Made by a program: the position numbers and the translations under genes
Shown here: positions 7,863 through 15,326 of the stretch, piece after piece
Layout of the letters: every line of letters begins with the position of its first letter
Position numbering within the stretch: the first letter of the stretch is position 1
The notes under the pieces: model-generated
Told to the model about the DNA's origin: nothing
Database searches by the model: none
The model's input: only the letters and a program-made list of their open reading frames with translations
DNA from: Verrucomicrobiota bacterium
GTDB lineage: Bacteria > Verrucomicrobiota > Verrucomicrobiae > Chthoniobacterales > UBA10450
Assembly (NCBI GenBank): GCA_003219495.1
Contig: QHOZ01000060.1
Coordinates: 1-15,978 of the forward strand
Direction of reading: 5' to 3'
DNA length: 15,978 nucleotides

Positions 7863-8960
7863 ATGATCATCGGTGTTCCCAAAGAAATTAAAGAGCAGGA
7901 GCAGCGCGTTGCGCTATTGCCGTCCGCAGTCGAGCAATTGACCAAGCGCAACCACACCGTGCTCGTGGAAAAAAGCGCCGGGCTCGGCTCCGGTTATCCC
8001 GACGAACATTACACGAAAGCCGGCGCGCAGATTGTCGATCTTGCGAAGGACGTTTGGGCCAAGGCGGAAATGATCGTGAAAGTAAAGGAACCGTTGCCGG
8101 CGGAATTTCCGCTTCTTCGAAAAGGGCAGATTCTTTTTACCTATCTTCATCTCGCCGCGAGCAAACCGCTCACGGAAGCGTTGCTGAAGTCGGGCGTCAT
8201 CGGCATTGCCTACGAAACGATTCAGGTGAACAACCGTCTGCCGTTGCTCGAACCGATGAGCGAAGTCGCGGGGCGAATGTCGGTGGTGATGGGCGCGAGT
8301 TATCTTGCAAAATACAATGGGGGCAGCGGCGTCCTGCTCGGTGGCGTGCCGGGCGTCAGACCCGGACGAGTTGTCGTGGTCGGCGGCGGAACTTCCGGAG
8401 TGAACGCGATGCGGATGGCGAAAGGACTCGGCGCGGATGTCACGATTCTGGACATCGATGTGGAGCGGTTACGCTTTCTCGATCTTGCGATCGAAGGTTT
8501 GCAGACGCTTTATTCGAGCGACGCGAATCTGAACGAACTGATGCCCGAATGCGATTTGCTCATTGGCGCGGTGCTGTTGCCGGGCGCGAAGGCGCCAAAG
8601 CTGGTCACGCGCGCGATGTTGCGGAAAATGAAACCGGGCTCGGTCCTGGTCGATATTGCGATCGATCAAGGTGGCTGCGCGGAAACCTCGCGGCCGACCA
8701 CGCATATGCAGCCCACTTACGTTGAAGAAAACGTGATTCACTATTGCGTGGCCAACATGCCCGCGGCCTACGCGCGCACTTCAACACAGGCGCTTACCAA
8801 CGTGACTTACCGTTATGTGCAGTTGCTGGCGGATCGCGGCCTGGACGAGGCCTGCAAGAAGCAGCCCGCTTTGGCGGGTGGAATAAATACCCGTGATGGG
8901 AAGCTGACCTGCCAGGCGGTGGCCGAGGCGCACGGGATGAAATACGAGGCGCCGCTGTAA
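7863..8960 (+). CDS. ald: Alanine dehydrogenase (NAD-dependent)
   Basis: Catalyses reversible oxidative deamination of L-alanine to pyruvate and ammonia with NAD+, in the cytoplasm, linking amino-acid nitrogen and pyruvate metabolism. The 365-residue length is typical. The N-terminus [18 protein letters not shown] carries the substrate arginine R15. K75 in VKVKEP and H96 in TYLHLA match the family's pyruvate-binding lysine and catalytic histidine. SEVAGRMS (S133) follows. The Rossmann loop [15 protein letters not shown] is at ~170-184, with the NAD ribose aspartate in LDID (~197-199). [11 protein letters not shown] supplies D268, the second catalytic acid. The C-terminus returns to the catalytic domain ([14 protein letters not shown]). 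No Shine-Dalgarno is seen; the repeat element reaches almost to the ATG. Downstream are two small lipoprotein genes on the same strand. Confidence 0.97.
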   Translation: MIIGVPKEIKEQEQRVALLPSAVEQLTKRNHTVLVEKSAGLGSGYPDEHYTKAGAQIVDLAKDVWAKAEMIVKVKEPLPAEFPLLRKGQILFTYLHLAASKPLTEALLKSGVIGIAYETIQVNNRLPLLEPMSEVAGRMSVVMGASYLAKYNGGSGVLLGGVPGVRPGRVVVVGGGTSGVNAMRMAKGLGADVTILDIDVERLRFLDLAIEGLQTLYSSDANLNELMPECDLLIGAVLLPGAKAPKLVTRAMLRKMKPGSVLVDIAIDQGGCAETSRPTTHMQPTYVEENVIHYCVANMPAAYARTSTQALTNVTYRYVQLLADRGLDEACKKQPALAGGINTRDGKLTCQAVAEAHGMKYEAPL

Positions 8961-9017
8961 ATCGCACAGCCGAAAAGGATTCTTGCTGCGAATCAGCATT
9001 GAACCCATCATTTAACT

Positions 9018-9176
9018 ATGAAGCGATTAATCTGCATTCTAGCTGGCGCCGCGCTGCTCGCGGCTTGTGAACAAAAGACTGAGACCGTGGCACCGGCAGC
9101 ATCACCATCTGGGAGCACATCGGAATCAACCACCACCACCACAACAACCTCGAGTAGTCCATCCGCAACACCTTAA
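9018..9176 (+). CDS. Small predicted lipoprotein (first of a tandem pair)
   Basis: A 52-residue reading frame: MKRLICILAGAALLAAC, a signal peptide with lipobox L14-A15-A16-C17, then EQKTETVAPAAS and a tail of Ser, Thr and Pro with seven Thr in a row. If processed, the mature lipid-anchored peptide would be only about 36 residues. The first 20 residues are nearly the same as those of the next gene, which shows a duplication and supports this short frame as a real gene. The function is unknown. Its size and signal recall entericidin-type peptides, but the mature part does not match them. It starts 57 bases after ald; I see no terminator between them, so it may share that transcript. Confidence 0.65.
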   Translation: MKRLICILAGAALLAACEQKTETVAPAASPSGSTSESTTTTTTTSSSPSATP

Positions 9177-9209
9177 ATAATTCCAACCCTACCTCCGTCC
9201 AAATACCAC

Positions 9210-9401
9210 ATGAAAAAATATATCTGCCTTTTAATGGGAGCCGCGTTGCTCGCGGCTTGTGAGCAAAAAGACACCACCGTCACCAATCCGCCCGGCGAGA
9301 AAAAAGAAAGCAACACCACGATTGTGAAGGAATCGCCAGCGCCCTCGACCAAAACCGAGAGCAAGACCGATATCAACGTCAATACTTCGCCCTCGCCTTA
9401 A
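9210..9401 (+). CDS. Small predicted lipoprotein (second of a tandem pair)
   Basis: A 63-residue protein with signal MKKYICLLMGAALLAAC (lipobox L14-A15-A16-C17) followed by EQKDTTVTNPP and a hydrophilic tail rich in Lys, Glu, Thr and Ser ending NTSPSP. GAALLAACEQK is identical in the preceding gene and the DNA there is closely similar (GCTCGCGGCTTGTGA in both), while the tails have diverged. It is probably anchored to a membrane by the N-terminal cysteine, with a disordered tail. No catalytic motif is present. The gap from the first copy is 33 bases, and a strong terminator follows, so the pair probably ends a transcript. Confidence 0.75.
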   Translation: MKKYICLLMGAALLAACEQKDTTVTNPPGEKKESNTTIVKESPAPSTKTESKTDINVNTSPSP

Positions 9402-9426
9402 AGAGCGACGCGAGTTGGTTATTCGC

Positions 9427-9467
9427 AAAGTCTTTCGTCCCGCATTCACGCGGGGCGAAAGACTTTT
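9427..9467 (+). terminator. Strong rho-independent-type terminator after the lipoprotein pair
   Basis: AAAGTCTTTCGTCCCGC (9427-9443) pairs with GCGGGGCGAAAGACTTT (9450-9466), 17 pairs with a single T-G wobble and a 6-base loop ATTCAC. The 3' side ends in TTTT. An A-rich start on the left arm means it could also work on the minus strand. It separates the ald-lipoprotein genes from rnpA. The remaining 9468-9547 contains nothing else I can identify. Confidence 0.8.
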
Positions 9468-9547
9468 GCTTGTACGTGAGCGTGCGTAGCTGCCGATGTT
9501 CTCATCGACAGTTCTAATTTAGATCTGCCGCCGGAGATCGTGACAGC

Positions 9548-9553
9548 TACAAT
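9548..9553 (+). promoter_or_regulatory. Possible -10 box of the rnpA promoter (TACAAT)
   Basis: TACAAT lies nine bases before the rnpA ATG (9563). The hexamer 17 bases upstream (CTGCCG) is a poor -35. If used, transcription would start near 9560 and the rnpA message would be almost leaderless, which fits the absence of a Shine-Dalgarno site. This rests on a single hexamer. Confidence 0.25.
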
Positions 9554-9562
9554 TGCCGCGAA

Positions 9563-9925
9563 ATGACGCAGCAAAGGTTTGCATTCCCAAAAAGTCGGCG
9601 GCTCACGCGCTCGGACGAATTTGAGAATGTGAAAGAGAACGGCCGCGCCGAGCACGGTCGTTTCATATTGGTGAGTGTGCTCAAAACTGACGACAACGTT
9701 CCATTTCGCGCCGGATTCATTACCTCGCGCGCGGTGGGTTCGGCGGTGAAACGCAATCGCGTTCGGCGCCGTTTGCGGGAGATCGTGCGCAAACACCAGT
9801 TGGAAATCGTTCGCGGAATTTGGGTCGTCACGATCGCGCGCCGCAGCGCAACCACCGCGACGCATCAGCAATTGGAAGCTGAGTGGTTGCGTCTGGCCAA
9901 CCGCGCTTCTATTCTAGCCGCTTGA
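9563..9925 (+). CDS. rnpA: Ribonuclease P protein component
   Basis: Protein subunit that pairs with the RNase P RNA to remove 5' leaders from tRNA precursors. The 120-residue size is normal. The start [19 protein letters not shown], the central [19 protein letters not shown] and the RNR signature helix [16 protein letters not shown] (~73-88) identify the family. The protein is strongly basic, as expected for an RNA binder. Its TGA overlaps the ATG of yidD (TGATG), implying translational coupling. In most bacteria rpmH (ribosomal protein L34) comes directly before rnpA; here that space holds a terminator and lipoprotein genes instead. Confidence 0.96.
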   Translation: MTQQRFAFPKSRRLTRSDEFENVKENGRAEHGRFILVSVLKTDDNVPFRAGFITSRAVGSAVKRNRVRRRLREIVRKHQLEIVRGIWVVTIARRSATTATHQQLEAEWLRLANRASILAA

Positions 9926-10170
9926 TGCGCGGACTCATTCGCATTTTAATCCGGCTTTATCAGCTGACGCTCTCGCCAATTCTGACGGCGCTCGGCGGGC
10001 CGGGCTCCGGTTGTCGATTTCACCCGACTTGCTCCGAATATTTTCTGAAAGCGGTGGAGAGCCATGGCGCGCGCCGTGGCAGCTGGCTCGGGTTGAAACG
10101 AATCGGACGTTGTCATCCGTGGGGCGGTTCCGGCGACGATCCGGTTCCTGCGGCGGACAGGTGTGCGTGA
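9925..10170 (+). CDS. yidD: Membrane protein insertion efficiency factor YidD
   Basis: A short inner-membrane-associated protein (81 residues) that assists YidC in inserting membrane proteins. It matches the family in [19 protein letters not shown], an amphipathic helix, then [19 protein letters not shown] and [15 protein letters not shown] with DDPVP, carrying the conserved cysteines. I start at ATG 9925-9927, which overlaps the rnpA stop, because conserved homology begins there. An upstream in-frame ATG at 9883 would lie inside rnpA and add non-conserved residues. The end is 18 bases before yidC. The insertion GGPGSG before CRFHP is slightly longer than in E. coli. Confidence 0.95.
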   Translation: MRGLIRILIRLYQLTLSPILTALGGPGSGCRFHPTCSEYFLKAVESHGARRGSWLGLKRIGRCHPWGGSGDDPVPAADRCA

Positions 10171-10188
10171 TTTCGCAAAAAGGATTTT

Positions 10189-11937
10189 ATGGATCGAACC
10201 GCATGGGCTGCCATTTCGTTTTGCGTCATCGCTTTGGTGGCGTGGGAATGGTGGCTCGCCAAACAAGCGCCGCCCCGCCGCGTTCCCGCGACCGCCGTCC
10301 TCTCGCCGACGCCCTCTGCTGCGGTAGCCTCGAGTAGTCCGGGTTCGTCCGCTTCAACGAGTCCGGCGGCAACAGGATCTGTTTCTCCTGCAGTTTCGGG
10401 CGCGGCACCCGCACCGAGCGTTGCGCCGGCAGCGCCGACTTTCGCCGAAAAAACTGAAACACTGCGGAATGACGACGTCGAGATTCGCCTAACGAATCGC
10501 GGCGGCGGAATTGCCGAAGCGGTGTTGCTAAATCACCTCGCGCCAGACGGTGAGCGCGTGATGCTCAGGTCTAAAAGCGAAACGCCTATCGGCGCGATGA
10601 TCGAAAAACCCGACGCGCCAAACCTGGATGAATTCACGCTTGCTCGCGATTCCGATGGCGGAGTCAAAGGCGAGCGCACGGCGGACAACGTGACGGTCCG
10701 CAAAAAGTTTTTCTTTCCGCCGAGCAAGGAGAAAAAAGACAACTTTCTTGTTGAGATGGATGTCGATCTTGTGAACGGCGGTGCGCAGCCGTACTCAAAT
10801 CCTGGTTATTACATTTCGCTTGGTGCAGCGGCGCCGGTTCATCCGAAAGATTATCCCTATTATACGCGGCTGGTTTGGTGCATCGATGGCAAAGCCAAAG
10901 GGACCGACGTGAATTGGTTTGGCGGCGGTAACGGGCTCTTCGGAATCGGTGCACGCGCGCCGCAGCCGTTTTATCAGCAGGATCTCACCAACGTGGACTG
11001 GGCGGCGGTGAGCGATCAGTTCTTCACTACGCTCATCGCGCCGTTGACCGCCAAGAGCAACGGCGTTTGGGGGAAACGTTTGGATATTTTGCCGGAACAA
11101 AAGATTTACGGAATTCTGGGGGCTCTTCGCATGCCGGGTTTCCAGTTACCGCCCGGTCAAACGTATAGTGCCAGGTTCCAAATCTGGGCCGGTCCAAAAA
11201 TTTATCACCGTCTCGCGCGACTCGATCACAACGAGGGCGAGATCATGGATTTCGGCATGTTCAAAATCGTCAGCCAATTTCTCCTCAACTTTTTGAATTG
11301 GCTGAACGGTTTCATCGGCTCGTACGGGTGGTCGATTCTCGCGCTCACCGCGATCATCAAGGTCGTGCTCTGGCCGTTGCAGAACAAAGCGAACTACTCG
11401 ATGCGCCGGATGTCGCTGCTGAATCCGAAAATTCAAGAGCTGCGCGACAAATACAAAGACGATCCGACGAAGATGAATCAGGAGGTGATGAAGCTCTACA
11501 AAGATTACGGGGTCAATCCGGTCGGCGGTTGTTTGCCGATGATGATTCAAATCCCGATCTTCTTCGGCTTGTTCAAAATGCTCGGACAAGCGGTCGAGTT
11601 GCGGAATGCCTCGTTCTTTTGGGTGAAGGATTTGTCGCAACCGGACACCGTCGCGCATTTGCCGGCGCTTGGCTGGCCGGTGAACATTATTCCGCTTTGC
11701 ATGGCCGCGACTCAAATCTGGCTGATGGCGATGACGCCGAAGACAGGCGACGCGACGCAGCGCCGCGTCATGATGTTCACCCCGCTGATCTTTTTGTTTA
11801 TCTGCTACAATTTCGCGGCCGCTTTGGCATTGTATTACACCGCGCAAAACCTTTTCAGCATCGTGCAATTCTATTATAACAAAAGACAACCGATGCCGAC
11901 GCTGGAGAAGCGGGTCGCGCCGGGGAAACGAAAATGA
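10189..11937 (+). CDS. yidC: Membrane protein insertase YidC
   Basis: Inserts and folds inner-membrane proteins, alone or with SecYEG. The 582-residue Gram-negative form has a first membrane helix at ~5-24 (AAISFCVIALVAWEWWL), a Pro/Ala/Ser-rich linker (~28-85), a large periplasmic beta domain (~90-355) and the conserved insertase core from ~360. The core shows SILALTAIIKVVLWPLQNKA, a cytoplasmic coiled hairpin (NPKIQELRDKYKDD), NPVGGCLPMMIQIPIFFGL at ~443-461 and ALALYYTAQNLFSIVQ near the end, with a basic tail. The hydrophilic-groove residue that is arginine in E. coli (R366) appears to be lysine here (K391). AAAGGA, four bases before the ATG, is the one clear Shine-Dalgarno in the window. 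The stop overlaps khpB. Confidence 0.97.
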   Translation: MDRTAWAAISFCVIALVAWEWWLAKQAPPRRVPATAVLSPTPSAAVASSSPGSSASTSPAATGSVSPAVSGAAPAPSVAPAAPTFAEKTETLRNDDVEIRLTNRGGGIAEAVLLNHLAPDGERVMLRSKSETPIGAMIEKPDAPNLDEFTLARDSDGGVKGERTADNVTVRKKFFFPPSKEKKDNFLVEMDVDLVNGGAQPYSNPGYYISLGAAAPVHPKDYPYYTRLVWCIDGKAKGTDVNWFGGGNGLFGIGARAPQPFYQQDLTNVDWAAVSDQFFTTLIAPLTAKSNGVWGKRLDILPEQKIYGILGALRMPGFQLPPGQTYSARFQIWAGPKIYHRLARLDHNEGEIMDFGMFKIVSQFLLNFLNWLNGFIGSYGWSILALTAIIKVVLWPLQNKANYSMRRMSLLNPKIQELRDKYKDDPTKMNQEVMKLYKDYGVNPVGGCLPMMIQIPIFFGLFKMLGQAVELRNASFFWVKDLSQPDTVAHLPALGWPVNIIPLCMAATQIWLMAMTPKTGDATQRRVMMFTPLIFLFICYNFAAALALYYTAQNLFSIVQFYYNKRQPMPTLEKRVAPGKRK

Positions 11938-12422
11938 TGACGCCGAAAGAACTGCTCGATACGATCCTTGGTTATCTCGGCTTCGTCGTCGAGATCGAGG
12001 AATCGCAAAACGAGGCCGGCAGTCTCGTGCTGCAAATTTACATGGAGGAGAGCCAGAGCTTGATCGGTCGTGATGGCGAAACGCTCGAAGCGCTTCAATT
12101 TTTGTTGAATCGTCTGATTCAGGCCAAGGACAAAGACGCGCCGAAGGTCGTCGTCGATTGCGAAATGTATCGTTCAATGCGGGAGGATCGGATCGTGCAG
12201 CGTGTTCGTGGATTGGCTGAACGTGTGCGCGCGACTGGCCGCTCATTGCAGCTCGAGCCGATGAATTCCTACGAACGCCGGATCGTGCACAACGCTTTCA
12301 AGGACGATCCCGACATCGCAACCTGGAGCCCTTCGGATTCCGCGCGGATCAAACAAATCACCTTGCTCAAGCGCCAAGGGCAAAAAGAGACAGCGCAAAA
12401 GGAAACCGCGCAAAAAGAGTAG
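11934..12422 (+). CDS. khpB: KH/R3H-domain RNA-binding protein Jag (KhpB)
   Basis: A 162-residue cytoplasmic RNA-binding protein of the Jag/SpoIIIJ-associated type, usually encoded directly after yidC, as here. An N-terminal region (~1-35) is followed by a KH domain with the GxxG loop in LIGRDGETLEALQFLLNRL (~43-61). An R3H-type domain comes next (RSLQLEPMNSYERRIVHNAF, then DIATWSPSD). The tail carries QKETA twice and a final QKE, a 15-base tandem repeat at 12381-12419 with changes mostly at third positions. The start overlaps the yidC stop (ATGATGA; either ATG at 11934 or 11937 is possible). In some bacteria this protein works with KhpA on cell-shape and division mRNAs; here that is only by family analogy. 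The next gene converges 16 bases away. Confidence 0.92.
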   Translation: MMTPKELLDTILGYLGFVVEIEESQNEAGSLVLQIYMEESQSLIGRDGETLEALQFLLNRLIQAKDKDAPKVVVDCEMYRSMREDRIVQRVRGLAERVRATGRSLQLEPMNSYERRIVHNAFKDDPDIATWSPSDSARIKQITLLKRQGQKETAQKETAQKE

Positions 12423-12438
12423 CGGCGGCGCTCTCTCG

Positions 12439-13602
12439 CTACAAATTCCGCGCCGCTTCTTTGGTTTCGCCGCGCTTCACTTCCGGCCGCCAGCGAAATT
12501 TTTTCAACAACGGATTGGGTTTCTGTTCCACGGCGTCGGCAATGATCTCGCCCAACACTGGCGCGAATTTGAAACCGTGACCGCAATCGCCGGTGGCGAC
12601 GATCACGTTCGGTCGCTCCGGATCCGGCGCGATCCAAAAATCGCCGTCGTTGGTGTCGCAATACATGCAGATTCGCGAGTGAACGATCGGCGCGTCGAAC
12701 AGCTCCGGCATTGTCGTTCTTAAGAACGTGCGCAACGCGACCTCGTCGTTCGCCGTGACCGCGCGCTTCTCCGAATCGGGCGACATTTCGCGGCCAGCTC
12801 CGTGATTCGCGATTTTCACCACGCCCTGGTTCATTGGAAATCCGTAATAACCCGTCTTCGAAATATCGGCGCCGAAAAATGGCAATCGCTCCGGACGGAA
12901 AAAGCTCGGCTGCTTCGGTCGCAAATGGAAAACCGGATGGCCGGTTGCGCGCAAAAATTCCGCTGTTTCCGGCAAAGCGTACGGTGTCCACGCGCCGGTT
13001 GCCATCACGACTGCGTCTCCGTGGATGCGATGTCGATCTTTCAGGACGATTCCCGCGACGCGGTCGTCCTGTTCGTCGAGTCCGGCAAACTGTGCGTGCT
13101 CGCGCAATTCGACCCCGCGCGAGCGCGCATAGTCGAGCAAAGTCGCCACCACCTTGCCGCTCTCAACATAACCGGCTTCCGGATCGAAGAAGCCGTCTCG
13201 GAATCGCTCTTCTGCGAAAGCGGGAAAGCGATTGTGAAACGTAAATTCATCGAAGCGCTCGATTTTGTGGTCGCGTTTTTCAAGCACCCGCGCGCTTTCG
13301 TATTCGAAATCGCCCGGCTGCATTCTTTTTTCGCAAACAAAGAGCACGCCGATCTCGTGATAAAGCTGAACCCCGAACTTCGTGTTCCATTCGCGCCAGA
13401 TCGGAATGCAACGTTCAGCCAACGCCGTGTACTCCTCGTCCGGTCCGTAAGCCGCGCGCACCGCTTTGCTGATATCGGTGGAAGCGGCGAGGGGATGCGG
13501 CAACGGCCCGGGATCGACCAGCATCACGCGATGTCCGCGTTTTTTTAATTCAATCGCGGCGGTGACGCCGTTAATTCCCGCACCGACAACGATGATCGTC
13601 AC
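12439..13602 (-). CDS. FAD-dependent amine oxidase of the sarcosine oxidase / N-methyltryptophan oxidase (DAO) family
   Basis: A flavoenzyme predicted to oxidise a secondary amine or N-methyl amino acid with oxygen, releasing hydrogen peroxide. The N-terminal dinucleotide-binding fold is TIIVVGAGINGVTAAIELKKRG followed by MLVDPG. YYGFPMNQGVVKIANHG carries K263, aligning with the oxygen-activating lysine of monomeric sarcosine oxidase. C312 in ICMYCDT aligns with the cysteine that binds FAD covalently. ATGDCGHGFKFAPVLGEII is the conserved C-terminal flavin motif. The substrate cannot be told from sequence. I use GTG 13600-13602, which puts the fold at the N-terminus (387 residues). A TTG at 13627-13629 would add nine residues and overlap the upstream TPR stop. 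It is the last gene of a minus-strand run of three. Confidence 0.9.
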   Translation of the reverse strand: MTIIVVGAGINGVTAAIELKKRGHRVMLVDPGPLPHPLAASTDISKAVRAAYGPDEEYTALAERCIPIWREWNTKFGVQLYHEIGVLFVCEKRMQPGDFEYESARVLEKRDHKIERFDEFTFHNRFPAFAEERFRDGFFDPEAGYVESGKVVATLLDYARSRGVELREHAQFAGLDEQDDRVAGIVLKDRHRIHGDAVVMATGAWTPYALPETAEFLRATGHPVFHLRPKQPSFFRPERLPFFGADISKTGYYGFPMNQGVVKIANHGAGREMSPDSEKRAVTANDEVALRTFLRTTMPELFDAPIVHSRICMYCDTNDGDFWIAPDPERPNVIVATGDCGHGFKFAPVLGEIIADAVEQKPNPLLKKFRWRPEVKRGETKEAARNL

Positions 13603-13625
13603 AAAATAAATTCGCGCGGCGATGA

Positions 13626-15326
13626 TCAATCAGCGCTCGCGATTTTGCCGGAATATTCCCGAATGCGTTTCAGCTCGGCGCGCCACGACGCGTCTGCTTT
13701 CGCTGTCTGCGCCGCCAGTTGAGTGTAAAGACGCTGCGCGGTTGGTTTGTCACCGCTTTGTTCCGCGGCGAGCGCCGCGCCATACAATCCTCTGAATCGG
13801 CCGGGATAAATCTTCAGCTCCGCTTGAAACTCTTGCCCCGCGTCTCTTGCGCGGTTGACCTCCAGCAGCAGACTGCCGAGTTGTTCGCGGACCGGAACGA
13901 GCGCGCCGGGCGAGACTGGATGTTTTCCGAGAATATCTTCCGCGTCCGCAGCGCGTCGAAGCAATTGGATCGCTTCTTCCGTTTTGCCTTCGGCTTGCGC
14001 AATCCACGCCGACGCCGCCTGCATTTGAAGATCGAGATGTTGTTTAAAGTAATCGAACTTCGGATCGTTCGTCGCGTCGCGTAAGTGCTGCATGCGCGTG
14101 ATCGCGCTTCGCGCGCCCTCCAAATCGTTCGTGTGCGCGCGCCCGAGCGCGTGCGCGTATTCGATCAACGCTTCCATGAATGGAAACGTGGACCAATGCG
14201 GCACGTTTGGAATTCCCAACGTCGCGGCGCTTTTCCAATCGTTGCGCTCGAGCGCATAGCGCGCCGGCATTGAGGCGAGGGCGTAAGCGCCGCTAAATTC
14301 TAACTCGGGATTCGTCTTACGGACCGTCGCGGCAAAATCGACAATCTCTTTGGCTTTGTTGTCCTGCGCTTCCTGCAAATACGAATAGACCAGGTAATCG
14401 AGCGCATGAAGCTCTTCTGCTTCCGTCGCATCGCGCTGCCGCAATTTTGCGTAGGCGCGGGACGCTTCGGCGGACGCGCGATTCGATTCAATCGCTTCGT
14501 TCCACATTCCGAGCCGCGTGAAAATGTGCGACGGCATATGCAACGCGTGCGGCACCCACGGCGCGATTGACGCGTAGCTTTTCGCGGCTGGAAGCGCGCG
14601 CTCGGCGAATTGAGGATAATCGTAAGCGTGGATCAGATAGTGAACGACGCCGGGATGATTCGGATTTTGTTTCCAAAGCTTTTCGAAAAGCGCCGCGGCC
14701 TCGAGTTGCTTCGATAACGTCGTGTCGGCCGGCGTTGCGTATCCGGACGAGAGCACTGCGAATGCATAGAACGCTTCCACTTCGAAGTCGTTCGGGAAGT
14801 TTTCGTAAAGCTGGCGCATCGCTTTTTCGTAAGCGACAACGCGGTCGCGCGGACCAACCGGCCCGTGACACGACTGGCCGGTTGCGGCCGGCGCGGAAGT
14901 CTCGGGAGTATTGTAGTAAACATTCAACGCGTTGATGAAACCGCGTTCGCGCTCCGTTTTCGCACCGAGCTTCAACGCAAGCGCGATTGCGCTCTTGCCG
15001 GCGCTCATTTCATCGGGGCGCGGAGGTGTCCAAATCGGATGCCACCACGTCATCGCGATTCCCCATTGCGCCATCGCGCATTTGGAATCTTGCTCGGCCA
15101 CGGAGGTAAACGCGCGCCGCGCTTCCTCATAAAAGAAAGAGTGCAACAACGCGACGCCGCGATTGAACTCCGGCTGCGCCGCCGCGCTGCATGAAATTGG
15201 AAAATCAACTTTGCCTGCCCCGCGCAAATCGCCGGGCGTTGGATTCGTTGCTGCGCCGAGTTCTACAGCAGCCGTCAGAAGCGAAACAAATAGCAAATCC
15301 GACCGACGCATCTTTAAAACTCTCAT
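13626..15326 (-). CDS. Secreted TPR-repeat protein with a histidine cluster
   Basis: A 566-residue protein with a signal peptide (~1-26, ending GAA) and helical TPR-type repeats throughout. Notable conserved-looking stretches are C46, GVALLHSFFYEEARRAF (~57-73), CAMAQWGIAMTWWHPIW (~83-99), HPGVVHYLIHAYDYP (~224-238) and PHALHMPSHIFTRLGMW (~259-275). The last two give H229, H233, H260, H263 and H267. I recognise this as a recurring family of exported TPR proteins in soil bacteria, without known function. The spaced histidines and cysteines suggest metal or heme binding, but this is inference. Its ATG overlaps the stop of the upstream MDR gene (ATGA), and its TGA lies 23 bases before, or overlaps, the start of the flavoenzyme, so the three genes are probably co-translated. 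A second start at M6 (MRRSD) is possible. Confidence 0.85.
   Translation of the reverse strand: MRVLKMRRSDLLFVSLLTAAVELGAATNPTPGDLRGAGKVDFPISCSAAAQPEFNRGVALLHSFFYEEARRAFTSVAEQDSKCAMAQWGIAMTWWHPIWTPPRPDEMSAGKSAIALALKLGAKTERERGFINALNVYYNTPETSAPAATGQSCHGPVGPRDRVVAYEKAMRQLYENFPNDFEVEAFYAFAVLSSGYATPADTTLSKQLEAAALFEKLWKQNPNHPGVVHYLIHAYDYPQFAERALPAAKSYASIAPWVPHALHMPSHIFTRLGMWNEAIESNRASAEASRAYAKLRQRDATEAEELHALDYLVYSYLQEAQDNKAKEIVDFAATVRKTNPELEFSGAYALASMPARYALERNDWKSAATLGIPNVPHWSTFPFMEALIEYAHALGRAHTNDLEGARSAITRMQHLRDATNDPKFDYFKQHLDLQMQAASAWIAQAEGKTEEAIQLLRRAADAEDILGKHPVSPGALVPVREQLGSLLLEVNRARDAGQEFQAELKIYPGRFRGLYGAALAAEQSGDKPTAQRLYTQLAAQTAKADASWRAELKRIREYSGKIASAD

Noticed and set aside
9018..9401. Entericidin-type toxin/antitoxin pair
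   Set aside because: Only the signal peptide and lipobox are similar in style; the mature sequences lack entericidin features.
11146..12246. 366-codon minus-strand open frame opposite yidC and khpB
   Set aside because: Arg/His-rich composition typical of an antisense shadow; both genes underneath are clear family members.
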